DNA from: UBA11222 sp030652895
GTDB lineage: Bacteria; Pseudomonadota; Alphaproteobacteria; UBA11222
DNA: 59,266 bases
Assembly (NCBI GenBank): GCA_038318895.1
Contig: JBBQCS010000009.1
Span: 1-59,266 of the forward strand
Reading direction: 5' to 3'
The notes under the pieces were generated by a model. The model made no database searches, was not told the DNA's origin, and worked only from the letters and a program-made list of their open reading frames with translations. This document shows, piece after piece, positions 1 through 7,571 of this stretch. The position numbers and the translations under genes were made by a program. The number at the start of each line of letters is the position of its first letter. The first letter of the stretch is position 1.

Positions 1-399
1 CGCGGTGCCGCGTACAAAGGCGTTGAAATTGCGCCAGGTGGCGCCGACTTCAGAGGTCGCCTTCAGGGCGCCGGAGAACACGTCCCACTGGCCATAGTTC
101 AGGTTGCCGTCGTCCGTATTGACGCCGCCGCCGCCTTCAACGCCTGAGGCGTCGAGAAAATCACAGCCGCCATTCGGCGCGCCAAGATTTTCGCAGTCCC
201 GGCCGCTGGTGCGCATCGACGCACCCGCCGAAATGGTCGTATCGACCGACCCGCTGACTTCGCCGTAAGTATAATTAACAGCGCCGGCAGAACCTGCCAT
301 TAACGCCGCAAACGTAAAAACGGAACCGCCCATTGCAAGACGATTCCGCAACACCCGCCGCGCGGGCGTGTTCAATAGTTCGGACACACGTGCCTCCAT
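1..399 (-). CDS. DUF1302 family outer-membrane protein, N-terminal part (runs off left edge)
   Basis: The reading frame starts at the ATG whose complement is 397-399 and stays open for 133 codons to the window edge, so only the N-terminus is present. The protein begins with a basic stretch, then a hydrophobic signal-like segment (about residues 23-41) ending in SAGA. It continues with a pattern typical of DUF1302 proteins: a GSVDTTISAGASMRT segment, then a DDGNLNYGQWDVFSG segment and a NFNAFVRG strand. DUF1302 proteins are predicted outer-membrane beta-barrels, often next to DUF1329 partners and lipid or sterol degradation genes; the partner would lie outside this window. A ribosome site AAGGATGG precedes the start. 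Family assignment rests on motif memory only. Confidence 0.72.
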   Translation of the reverse strand, partial: MEARVSELLNTPARRVLRNRLAMGGSVFTFAALMAGSAGAVNYTYGEVSGSVDTTISAGASMRTSGRDCENLGAPNGGCDFLDASGVEGGGGVNTDDGNLNYGQWDVFSGALKATSEVGATWRNFNAFVRGTA

Positions 400-846
400 C
401 CTTGGTTTCTTTAAGCCCGCCGGCAGCGATTATTTAATGCCGTCCTGACGCGCCTCATGCCTCAGACACTACAACGCCAGATAATCGCCTGAGCTGTCAA
501 GTCCAAGGGGGCATGAAAACCCGATGAAGGTAACTTAATCGGTAACTATGACATTTTTCCCACGCTTTGAGCCCCGAAGATGGAGCAATCTCCTAACAGG
601 TAACACCTTGCAGGCTAAGGAAGGTTCGCTTTTCCCAAAGGCACTATCTACCCACATTGCGCCGGAGACGGTGAAATCCATCTGGATTTCAAACTTCCGG
701 AGTAGCATTAACCTGTTGGCTTGCACCCCGCACAATTTCGGCTCACTGAACGCCGCTCTGACGAATCATTAACTATTGTTGACGATCCATAAATGAAATG
801 CTTGCCAGCGCACCGCTTCACCAGATAAGAAAACGCCCACGGTACA
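400..846. other. 447-bp gap with no supportable gene
   Basis: This stretch lies between the DUF1302 gene and tRNA-Val. Short open frames exist on both strands (for example 535-735 minus and 548-772 plus), but none has a ribosome site, recognisable domain or codon pattern like its neighbours. The final part, AT-rich around 765-800, probably holds the tRNA promoter. I see no terminator or clear repeat. Confidence 0.5.
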
Positions 847-921
847 GGGCGCGTAGCTCAGTGGGAGAGCACCTCGTTGACATCGAGGGGGTCGCTGGTT
901 CAATCCCAGCCGCGCCCACCA
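847..921 (+). tRNA. tRNA-Val (anticodon GAC)
   Basis: The sequence folds as a full cloverleaf. The acceptor stem is GGGCGCG paired with CGCGCCC, the D-stem is GCTC/GAGC, and the anticodon stem is CCTCG/CGAGG around loop TTGACAT. The anticodon GAC is at 879-881, the T-arm contains GGTTCAATCC, and an encoded CCA lies at 919-921. Length is 75 nt. Confidence 0.97.
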
Positions 922-1053
922 TTTTTGTCAGGTACATTCTCGACACATAGGTAACACTTCATAGCCGAGACCGTGACGCCAACAGGATTTGTCCAGGCTA
1001 ACGGTATTGCCCGCTCCCCTTTTATTGATGCTGCGCTGGCGGCGTCGTCTAAG

Positions 1054-1146
1054 GCGCCGGTGGTGTTTCCAGTAGCGTCCAGCCAGACTAAACCCGTCAG
1101 ATCAGTCTGGTTGGATAAAATATTCCCAATTTGCGGTGGCAGGGGC
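1054..1146. repeat. ~95-bp imperfect repeat, copy A
   Basis: This copy is about 70 percent identical to 17368-17462 in the same orientation, with a 28-bp core (from about 1087) that is nearly identical. The core contains an inverted repeat, CAGACT ... AGTCTG. On the minus strand both copies keep a common peptide reading (QTDLTGLV, then GN-x-TGA) with several silent differences, which hints at a coding or formerly coding fragment. The two copies bracket the copper and GH94 block as direct repeats. What the element is remains unknown. Confidence 0.55.
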
Positions 1147-1150
1147 GTTT

Positions 1151-2182
1151 CTAAAACCAGAAGCGAATGCCAGCAACAAATGAGGGGACACTGGCGTCCT
1201 CGCCCTCCCGCCGGGCAATGTCTGCGGTTTGGCCTAGCTTGCGCTCCCAGTTGACGCCGATATAGGGGGCGAACTCGCGCCGTATTTCATAGCGCAGCCG
1301 CAGCCCCAGCTCGATATCATTGACGCCCGAACCTATGCCGCGCTCCTCGACGTCCTGCGCCGCCAGGTTGACCTCGAATGCCGGCTGCAGAATCAGCCTC
1401 TGGGTCAGCAACAGATCATATTCAGCGCTGAAACGTGCGCTTAGCTCCCCCTCATTACTCAAAAACAGCGCCGCATCGGTTTCGAAAAAATAAGGCGCCA
1501 GCCCCTGAATACCAAGCACGGCATAGCCACGCCTCGGGTTCGGCTCGGGGTCATAGCGCGCGCCTGCCTGGAAATCGAACCAGGGGGTATATGCGCGGCT
1601 CCAGAGCGCCTGCACCTCGGCCACTTCAAGTTTCCGGCCAAAACTGCCCTCGCCTTCGGTTTTTATCCAAAGCTTGTTTATATCCCCGCCGTACCAGCCC
1701 TGTGCATCCCACATATAGCCATCCCGGCCATCGTGGATACGCGACTCCAATTGATCAATTACGACTCTGGATGTCTTCATTGATCCCACTTCGGCAAGAA
1801 GCTGATCGCGGACGCCCGCCATGACAGATGGGTCGTACAGCGTGTCGGCGGCGTGCCCCGGACCATCGAAAGCTGCTGCCGGTGGAGCGGACGGCGGGAT
1901 CTGAGCCGCCCCGGCATGCGCGCTCTTGCCGGTATGCCCGACCGCTGGCGCCGCAGGCGTCATCTTCTTCATATCGTGGCCGACATGTGGATCGGCGGCG
2001 GCAGGAGGCGGAGCCATTGCCCCCATGTCATGGCCTGCATGCGAGTCTGACGCCGGCGCCGGCCTCTCTTCCGTCTCACCCGACGTCCCGGGCATTGGCA
2101 TCGGCATCGAGTGACCGGCGTGCTGGGCAAGAGCAGGCGTTATTGCGGAGACTGCAATCAACGTGATCATGAGCGTTTTCAT
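1151..2182 (-). CDS. copB: Copper resistance protein B (CopB/PcoB), outer membrane
   Basis: This is a 343-residue protein with a signal peptide (MKTLMITLIAVSAITPALA), then a Met/His-rich linker of roughly 100 residues with repeated HAGH-M and GHDM units that should bind copper. A C-terminal beta-barrel-like region of about 220 residues ends in aromatic FWF, typical of outer-membrane insertion. CopB proteins sit in the outer membrane and act with periplasmic CopA in copper resistance. The start was set at 2182, not at an upstream in-frame ATG, because AAGGAGG lies 7 nt before it and the signal peptide starts there. Its ATG overlaps the copA stop codon in an ATGA, so translation is coupled. It is the last gene of the csoR-led operon. 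Confidence 0.93.
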   Translation of the reverse strand: MKTLMITLIAVSAITPALAQHAGHSMPMPMPGTSGETEERPAPASDSHAGHDMGAMAPPPAAADPHVGHDMKKMTPAAPAVGHTGKSAHAGAAQIPPSAPPAAAFDGPGHAADTLYDPSVMAGVRDQLLAEVGSMKTSRVVIDQLESRIHDGRDGYMWDAQGWYGGDINKLWIKTEGEGSFGRKLEVAEVQALWSRAYTPWFDFQAGARYDPEPNPRRGYAVLGIQGLAPYFFETDAALFLSNEGELSARFSAEYDLLLTQRLILQPAFEVNLAAQDVEERGIGSGVNDIELGLRLRYEIRREFAPYIGVNWERKLGQTADIARREGEDASVPSFVAGIRFWF

Positions 2183-3948
2183 ACGGCGCCTCCTTCCAGC
2201 GGGCGAACAGTTACAACGTTGAACATCCCCGCATGCATGTGAAACAGCAGATGGCAATGGAACGCCCAGTCGCCCGGGTTGTCCGCCGTCAAATCGAAAG
2301 TAATCTTGCTTCCGGGCATGACATTGACGGTGTGCTTTCTGGGGTGATTGCCCGGATGACCATTCACCACCTCAAAGAAATGGCCATGAAGGTGTATGGG
2401 ATGCTGCATCATCGTGTCGTTGACAAGCGTTACCCGGACACGTTCATCTCGGGCAAAGCGGATCGGCTCTACGATTTCGCTGAACTTGCGTCCGTCAAAC
2501 GACCACATAAAGCGCTCCATATTGCCGGTGAGATGGATTTGCATCGACCGGGACGGCAGACGCTGGTCCGGATTAGGCTGGAGCGCAACAAGATCGGTGT
2601 AGACGAGCACCTTATGGCCGGCGTTCTCCAGGCCGAGAGCCGGCTTTCCCGCCGCATCCTGTGGATCCATGGCAATCATGTCGACTCCAACGCCGACCTT
2701 CATGCCCGGTGGCGCAAGCGATGTATCGCGCATGTTCATATTTTCCATCTCCATGCCGGCCGTTCCGCCACCATGTGCCATTCCCGCCATGGCGCCCATC
2801 GGGCTGTTTTGCATCCCCGCCATGCCCATATCGTCCATGCCCAGCATCGGCCTGGGCCGAAGCGGCGGCACCTCTGCAGCCATGCCCATGCGTGGCGCCA
2901 GAGTGGCCCGTCCCATGCCGGAGCGATCAACAGATTCAGCGACGATGGTGAAAGCGCGGTCATCCTGCGGCTCGACGATGACGTCATAGGTCTCTGCGAC
3001 AGATATCTGGAACTCATCAACGCTAACCGGGCGGACATCATTGCCGTCGGCTTGCACCACGGTCATCCGTAGACCAGGAATACGGAAATTGAAGATCGTC
3101 ATCGCCGATGCGTTGATGACCCGCAGGCGCACCCGCTCGCCCGGGCGGAACAGACCGGTCCAGTTTTCCTGCGGTCCATGCCCATTGACGAGATACGTAT
3201 AGGTCGAACCGGTGATATCGGCGATGTCGGTGGGATCCATGCGCATCCCGTTCCACATCAGCCGGTCTTTAAGCGGCATCTTCTCCTCTGGATTGCCTTC
3301 TTGCAGAAGCCCCGGGAGCGTAAGCTTCTGTCTGTTGAAATAGCCGCTCCCGTGTTTCAGTTTCTGCATCATCATGTGTGGTTGCATGAAGCTCCAGTCG
3401 GAAAGCACCAGCACATGTTCGCGATCATAGGCGACGGGATCCGCATCCGCCGGATCGAATATCAATGGCCCGTAATGGCCAAGCTGTTCCTGAAGGCCTG
3501 AATGACTGTGATACCAGAAGGTACCCGCGTGCCGGACCGGAAATTCATAGACAAAAGTCTCTCCGGCGCGAATGCCGGGAAAGCTCACCCCGGGCACCCC
3601 GTCCATCTGAAAGGGAAGCAATATGCCGTGCCAGTGAATCGAGCTGTCTTCTTCGAGGGTGTTGGTTACGGAAATCCGGGCATTTTGTCCCTCTTTAAGG
3701 CGGATCAGCGGCGCGGGGAGAGTGCCGTTGATCGTAATTGCCTGCCCAGTCCGGCCGCCAACGGTAAACGGAGTGTGGCCAATCGTGAGTGCAATATCAC
3801 CACCGGAAAGGACCGGCATATCCGCCATTAGGCCCTGGGTTCCCGAGCGCGCCCATGCAGGCAGCAGCGGGGCAAATACCGCGGCGCCCCCGATGGCGGC
3901 GCTGCGCGCCAGAAAGGTACGGCGATTGAGCATGGAGTAATTTCTCAT
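2179..3948 (-). CDS. copA: Copper-resistance multicopper oxidase CopA (PcoA family)
   Basis: This 589-residue periplasmic oxidase is thought to oxidise Cu(I) to the less toxic Cu(II). It has a Tat signal with twin arginines at residues 9-10 (NRRTFLA) followed by a hydrophobic stretch. Copper ligand motifs are complete: HWHG and HSH in the N-terminal cupredoxin domain, then HPIHLHGH and HCHLLFHMHAGM (HCH at 564-566) at the C-terminus. A Met-rich insert at about residues 365-425, with repeated MGM and GMAGM units, is typical of the family and likely collects copper. The start at 3948 has GAGGAG upstream; another ATG at 3933 would still leave the Tat motif. The last codons GGA-GGC also serve as part of the copB ribosome site. 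Confidence 0.95.
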   Translation of the reverse strand: MRNYSMLNRRTFLARSAAIGGAAVFAPLLPAWARSGTQGLMADMPVLSGGDIALTIGHTPFTVGGRTGQAITINGTLPAPLIRLKEGQNARISVTNTLEEDSSIHWHGILLPFQMDGVPGVSFPGIRAGETFVYEFPVRHAGTFWYHSHSGLQEQLGHYGPLIFDPADADPVAYDREHVLVLSDWSFMQPHMMMQKLKHGSGYFNRQKLTLPGLLQEGNPEEKMPLKDRLMWNGMRMDPTDIADITGSTYTYLVNGHGPQENWTGLFRPGERVRLRVINASAMTIFNFRIPGLRMTVVQADGNDVRPVSVDEFQISVAETYDVIVEPQDDRAFTIVAESVDRSGMGRATLAPRMGMAAEVPPLRPRPMLGMDDMGMAGMQNSPMGAMAGMAHGGGTAGMEMENMNMRDTSLAPPGMKVGVGVDMIAMDPQDAAGKPALGLENAGHKVLVYTDLVALQPNPDQRLPSRSMQIHLTGNMERFMWSFDGRKFSEIVEPIRFARDERVRVTLVNDTMMQHPIHLHGHFFEVVNGHPGNHPRKHTVNVMPGSKITFDLTADNPGDWAFHCHLLFHMHAGMFNVVTVRPLEGGAV

Positions 3949-3964
3949 TATCTGTTGCTCCTCT

Positions 3965-4555
3965 CTATTGCACAAACCGGATGGCGCCCTTCATGCCGGA
4001 CTCATAGTGTCCCGGCATGTTGCAGGCGAATTCAATTTTCATGGCCCTGGTAAACTTCCATACCAGTTCTTTGCTTTCACCTGGCGCCAACAAAACTGTG
4101 TTGGGATCATCATGTTGCATGGGCGTTCCGTTGCCTTTTTCAGCATCGCCCATCCCCATTTTGGAATGATCCATTTCACCCATGTCCATATTTGAGTGAG
4201 GCATGTCCATTTTTTCCTTGTTGACGCCGGTTGGGGTGAGCATGCCCATTTCCATCATCTCCGCCATTTCCTTGCGATGCTCCACATGGGCGGCCAATGT
4301 ATCAATGCTGAACTCATGCAGAAATTCACCGCTGTTCTGCAGTACAAAGCGCACGGTTTCGTTCTTCTTCACGGTGATCGCATCCGGTTCATAGTAATTA
4401 TCGGCCAGGTTGACTTCTATGTTGCGGCTGGCCTGTTCAGGTTTGCCGGGGGCGCCAAATGCGTAACCGTGACCGGCTTTAGCAAACGCCGGAGGGGAAA
4501 GGCTGGAAACGGCAACGCCAAGTATCGCGGCCAGGAAGAAATAGTTCGGATTCAT
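3965..4555 (-). CDS. Periplasmic Met/His-rich cupredoxin (plastocyanin/CopI-like)
   Basis: This 196-residue protein has a signal peptide ending near AFA-KAGHG and one plastocyanin-like domain. The type 1 copper ligands are visible: His in GEFLHEF, then Cys, His and Met in the C-terminal FACNMPGHYESGM loop. Between the strands lies an insert of about 50 residues rich in Met, His and Asp (MEMGM, MDMPHSNMDMGEMDH), which could hold extra copper. Such proteins resemble CopI-type copper tolerance proteins. It lies 16 nt upstream of copA in the same operon. The ribosome site is modest (AAGTGGA). Confidence 0.85.
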   Translation of the reverse strand: MNPNYFFLAAILGVAVSSLSPPAFAKAGHGYAFGAPGKPEQASRNIEVNLADNYYEPDAITVKKNETVRFVLQNSGEFLHEFSIDTLAAHVEHRKEMAEMMEMGMLTPTGVNKEKMDMPHSNMDMGEMDHSKMGMGDAEKGNGTPMQHDDPNTVLLAPGESKELVWKFTRAMKIEFACNMPGHYESGMKGAIRFVQ

Positions 4556-4653
4556 GGTATATCCACTTCATTGATAAGTGATCGGCCTGACGCACGCTTT
4601 TGCGTGGCAGTTGCGCCGGAATGAGGCTGGGAATGTTTCGCGGTGTGCGTGGA

Positions 4654-5001
4654 TTAAGCGCGGCGCGGCGGATGAAACGGCGGATCAATACGGCGCGCGG
4701 CTGTAATGCGCGCCAATGTGGGCGCGACGCGCCCTGTCACGCGCAGGGAGACCTGCGCAGGGGAAGAAACCGCCAGCACCGCCGGGGTGCAGGCCAGCAT
4801 ACAGCAGGCCCCATCGGCTTTCGCGTCATCTTGCGAAGTATCAGCCGTCGAATGATGGGGAGCAGCGGGATGGGTGTTAGCCGCATCCATTTCCACGTGA
4901 TGTATATGATTCATATGGGCTGCCGCCGGTGACGGCCCCATCAGGGCGCTCACTACCAGCGCGACGGTGAAGGCGACAACAATGCCTAACGACAACCGCA
5001 C
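4654..5001 (-). CDS. Small exported Cys-pair protein in the copper operon (function unknown)
   Basis: I chose a GTG start at 5001 because GGAGGG lies 9 nt before it and the protein then opens with a clean signal peptide (VRLSLGIVVAFTVALVVSALMG, cut near AAA-HMNH). The product is 115 residues. The mature part has a His/Met-rich segment (HMNHIHHVEM) and a GACCMLAC motif with three cysteines, and it ends in a proline-rich PPFHPPRRA tail. Similar small proteins occur in proteobacterial copper loci, sometimes labelled DUF2946-like, but I cannot assign a family with confidence. A longer form from an ATG at 5031 is possible. The cysteine trio and operon position suggest Cu(I) binding in the periplasm. 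Confidence 0.68.
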   Translation of the reverse strand: MRLSLGIVVAFTVALVVSALMGPSPAAAHMNHIHHVEMDAANTHPAAPHHSTADTSQDDAKADGACCMLACTPAVLAVSSPAQVSLRVTGRVAPTLARITAARRIDPPFHPPRRA

Positions 5002-5233
5002 AGTATAACACCCTCCATGTGACAAGAACATGACGCCACCGAATGCACCATAAGGAACGCGGACGGTGGCGGCAAGCGCACGCCTTGCATCGCGTTTGTC
5101 GGAAAAAGCCAGCACTGCCTGTCTTTCCATACCTCGCGCACTTTCATACCCGCCGCCATCCTGCACCTGATCCGCTTCAGCGTCTCAACTGCGTTTCACT
5201 TACCATTTTTGCTATGCGTAAGCGGCACGCGGG

Positions 5234-5788
5234 TTACATGCCGCCCATTTTCATACCCATCGCGCCGGGCATTAGCGTGTCGGCTTTCTTCTTCTGCTCC
5301 GGGCTCAGAGCCGCATACAGAGCTGTCGCGGCGGGCCGGATTTTTTTCATCCCCTCCAGATGTTCGCTCATCATTGCTTCGCGGTCTGTCAATTTCTCAA
5401 TCCAGGTGGGCGGATTTGTGGGAGTCTTCTGCTGCATCGGCATGGCGTCCTGATGCTTCTTGATCAAAGCCCTCAACTGATCCGTATAAGCCTTCCAAAC
5501 GGTATTCTGCGCGTCGGTAATTCCGATCTCTGTTTTCAGGAAAGCAAAATATCCCTCCGGATGCTTATGCATCATTCCCATCATGCCGCCGCCCATCATA
5601 TGGCCCATCGGCATCATTTGCCCCCCCATCATCGGCATCATCATGCCGGGCGCCGCGGGCGCCGCGCTTGCGGCCGCATCCTTCGGGTGATGCGGATTTT
5701 GTGCCGGCGCCTGTGCGATTGCCGGACTGGCGAGTAACAGGCCAAGCGCCGTTACAGGGGCCAGGGCAGTACGAATTAAGCTGGACAT
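5234..5788 (-). CDS. Spy/CpxP-like periplasmic metal-binding protein, Met-rich
   Basis: This 184-residue protein has a signal peptide ending at AIAQA. A very Met/His-rich segment (about residues 49-76, MMMPMM, GHMMGGGMMGMMHKH) follows, then a helical region of the LTxxQ/Spy type (QLRALIKKHQDAMP, ALSPEQKKKADTLMP). Spy-like proteins are periplasmic chaperones or metal sensors. The Met-rich insert and copper operon context suggest copper buffering. The ribosome site GAGGA lies 6 nt before the ATG. It is the second gene of the operon, 47 nt after csoR. Confidence 0.82.
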   Translation of the reverse strand: MSSLIRTALAPVTALGLLLASPAIAQAPAQNPHHPKDAAASAAPAAPGMMMPMMGGQMMPMGHMMGGGMMGMMHKHPEGYFAFLKTEIGITDAQNTVWKAYTDQLRALIKKHQDAMPMQQKTPTNPPTWIEKLTDREAMMSEHLEGMKKIRPAATALYAALSPEQKKKADTLMPGAMGMKMGGM

Positions 5789-5835
5789 GGAATATCCTCT
5801 CTTGTTGGCGGTGACGAAGTGTGCGCTCAGCGCAC

Positions 5836-6102
5836 TTAACGATCCAGAACCTTGATCAGTTCATCAATCTTCTGCCGCCGTTCGCTGAGCGATCCGCTGT
5901 GAAAAGCATGGGTAACGCAACTCTGCAAATGTTCTCGTAGAACTTCTTGCTCGACTTTATCGAGGGCAGCGCGCGCCGCATTGATCTGCGTCAATATTTC
6001 GATGCAATAACGATCTTCCTCGACCATGTTTCGCACACCGCGCACCTGCCCCTCGATCCGGGCAAGGCGGTTCAGACAGCTTTTTTTAGTTTTCGCATCC
6101 AT
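5836..6102 (-). CDS. csoR: CsoR-type Cu(I)-sensing repressor
   Basis: This 88-residue all-helical DNA-binding protein belongs to the CsoR/RcnR/FrmR family. The ligand set is Cys33, His58 and Cys62, with spacing 25 and 4 exactly as in Mycobacterium CsoR (C36, H61, C65). This separates it from RcnR and FrmR, which have His at the last position. The N-terminal basic helix CLNRLARIEGQVRGV is conserved. CsoR leaves DNA when it binds Cu(I), so this gene should repress its own operon. The predicted -10 lies only about 6 nt before the start codon, so the mRNA may be leaderless. Confidence 0.93.
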   Translation of the reverse strand: MDAKTKKSCLNRLARIEGQVRGVRNMVEEDRYCIEILTQINAARAALDKVEQEVLREHLQSCVTHAFHSGSLSERRQKIDELIKVLDR

Positions 6103-6138
6103 ACTTGATATATACCTGATAGGGGTATAAGCTGCAAT
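6103..6138 (-). promoter_or_regulatory. csoR-cop operon promoter with CsoR operator
   Basis: Reading on the minus strand, a -35 TTGCAG (complement of 6132-6137) and a -10 TATATA (6109-6114) are separated by 17 nt. The spacer is filled by the inverted repeat TATACC-N7-GGTATA (6111-6129). Operator placement between the promoter boxes fits repression by CsoR. A near-identical 35-bp segment (32 of 35 positions) occurs at 17532-17566. Confidence 0.75.
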
Positions 6139-6340
6139 GTGTTTTTTTGCTGTGAAGCATCGTTAATACAGGAAAACAATCCGAGGCTATTTGACTTCAA
6201 GCAAATTACCGCCCGGCAATTGAAAGTATAATTAAATCAATGATATTGAAAAAAGCGATGCAACGACTGACGCCGTTGCGCGTACGCATAGGGGATTTGC
6301 GTCCCGACGCATTTTGCTTTTCCTGGTGGCGTCACCAGCT
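6139..6340. other. Intergenic remnant between csoR promoter and REC pseudogene
   Basis: About 200 bp with no supportable gene. A 76-codon plus-strand frame starts at 6240 but overlaps the pseudogene and has no ribosome site or recognisable domain. A loose FNR-like match (TTGAC-TTCA-AGCAA near 6190) is too weak to call. Confidence 0.4.
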
Positions 6341-6613
6341 TTACATTAGTGATGATAGCGCCCCGAAGCATCCAGCGCTTTGTAGCGCCGTACGCGCAAG
6401 ACGCGCATTGGCAAGATGCGTTCGTATGCGGGCGATCAATGCATCCGGTACGATGGGCTTTGCAACATAGTTGACACCGCCGGTGTCCGGCGCTTCAGCC
6501 GCCGGGTCGTCTCAAAACCATCCATCCCAGGCATGACAGCATCCATCAGAATGATATCCGGGGTAACCTTTTCAATCGCGGCCGGGGCCCGACCCCCTTC
6601 GAAGCCAAAATGA
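6341..6613 (-). pseudogene. Broken response-regulator receiver domain
   Basis: The minus strand shows two pieces of a REC domain in different frames. The first piece reads VTPDIILMDAVMPGMDGFET, with the phospho-accepting Asp in LMDAVMPG. After the TTRRL region the frame changes, and the second piece reads AEAPDTGGVNYVAKPIVPDA and then ARIRTHLANARLAR, which is the end of a receiver domain of hybrid-kinase type, stopping at 6341. The roughly 40 residues carrying the conserved Thr/Ser are missing and no start codon with a ribosome site is evident. This looks like a deletion with frameshift, so the gene is dead. Confidence 0.75.
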
Positions 6614-6675
6614 CATAATGAGATAGGTGACCGGCGTACAACCGTTACAAGTCCATCCTTCGCCTGTGTCTGGCC

Positions 6676-7491
6676 CTAGGTTTTTGGCTTCCTCGCGTCG
6701 GGCCATGCACCGGCAAGCAGGGTGGTGGTTGAAATACCAATAGCCACCAGTTGCGCACCCGCACGTACTTCAATACGAGTAGAGGCTATGCCGCGCGAAA
6801 TATGTTCCAGCCGGCAGGCGGAAACCATGGTCTTGGGCAGCGGCGGCTCCGCACAGAACCGCAATGTCAGATCGGGATTGGGAATGGGGATCGGCTTGCC
6901 GCCCAGCGCGCTGCCAACCGGCGGGCCAACAGAAATATCGGCCGCGATACAGGCGGCCTCGGCGCAGGTGCCCGGTTCATCCCAATGCACTTTCACTTCG
7001 GTTGCATAGCCGCGATCATCATTACCCACCAGACGGGGGTCGAAGGTGTCGATCAGCGGCACTTCCACCCCGCTGCCCGGTTTCGCCCATGGCTTGCCTG
7101 CATCATAGGATTTCCAGCCCGCTGGCGTGCCGGCAAAGCCCGCATGTTCAAAGGATTCCAGCGCCTCCAGATTAGCCAGGCTGACCGTCGCGCGGGTGCA
7201 CAATTTCCCCCGAGAATCGAAGATGTCCACGCTGACGATCGATAAAGTGCGCCCTTCATGCAACATGACGGGCACAACCCGCGCCGTACCTTCGGTCAAC
7301 CCGCGGATGAAGCGCACATCCAGGCTGGCGGGAGCCCGGCCAGGAGAAAGCGATCGCGCGGCGCTAACGCAGGTTGCGCCGACCACTCCGCCGTTGGCGC
7401 CGCCGAACGCGCCATGCAGTTCGCGGCCCAGATCATAATGCCATTCGCCATTGCCAGCTGGTGTGCCGCGTAAAAATTCGAGTACTTTCAT
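6676..7491 (-). CDS. Thioesterase-superfamily (double hotdog) acyl-CoA thioesterase-like protein
   Basis: This 271-residue protein matches acyl-CoA thioesterase domain proteins. The N-terminal hotdog contains GRELHGAFGGANGGVVGA and a helix/strand region ending in SLDVRFIRGL. The second half repeats the fold (PDLTLRFCAEPPLP, then STTTLLAGAW). Such enzymes hydrolyse acyl-CoA thioesters in the cytoplasm. It is transcribed divergently from a MaoC-type hydratase 80 bp away, which suggests a shared acyl-CoA pathway. A GGGACGG ribosome site precedes the ATG. Substrate unknown. Confidence 0.75.
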   Translation of the reverse strand: MKVLEFLRGTPAGNGEWHYDLGRELHGAFGGANGGVVGATCVSAARSLSPGRAPASLDVRFIRGLTEGTARVVPVMLHEGRTLSIVSVDIFDSRGKLCTRATVSLANLEALESFEHAGFAGTPAGWKSYDAGKPWAKPGSGVEVPLIDTFDPRLVGNDDRGYATEVKVHWDEPGTCAEAACIAADISVGPPVGSALGGKPIPIPNPDLTLRFCAEPPLPKTMVSACRLEHISRGIASTRIEVRAGAQLVAIGISTTTLLAGAWPDARKPKT

Positions 7492-7533
7492 GTTCTACCG
7501 TCCCTTTCTAGTGTGCAATTTCTTATGCGCCCT

Positions 7534-7548
7534 TTATAACTGTTATAA
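7534..7548. promoter_or_regulatory. Perfect 15-bp inverted repeat between divergent acyl-CoA genes
   Basis: TTATAAC-T-GTTATAA is a perfect palindrome around one central base. It sits in the 80-bp gap between the divergently transcribed thioesterase and hydratase genes, where a shared operator would be expected. The binding protein, perhaps TetR- or MarR-like, is not encoded next to it. Confidence 0.5.
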
Positions 7549-7571
7549 CAGATACAAACACGGAGAAGATA

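Noticed and set aside
535..772. Short frames on both strands between DUF1302 and tRNA-Val
   Set aside because: No ribosome site, no domain and no agreement with neighbouring codon use.
973..1254. 93-codon plus-strand frame after tRNA-Val
   Set aside because: It overlaps repeat copy A and the end of copB, and has no ribosome site or known domain. I report the repeat instead.
2233..3072. 279-codon plus-strand frame rich in His
   Set aside because: It is a mirror of the Met/His-rich part of copA; the oxidase copper motifs are on the minus strand.
6188..6201. FNR-like TTGAC-TTCA-AGCAA
   Set aside because: The second half-site is damaged and no promoter or gene start lies at a suitable distance.
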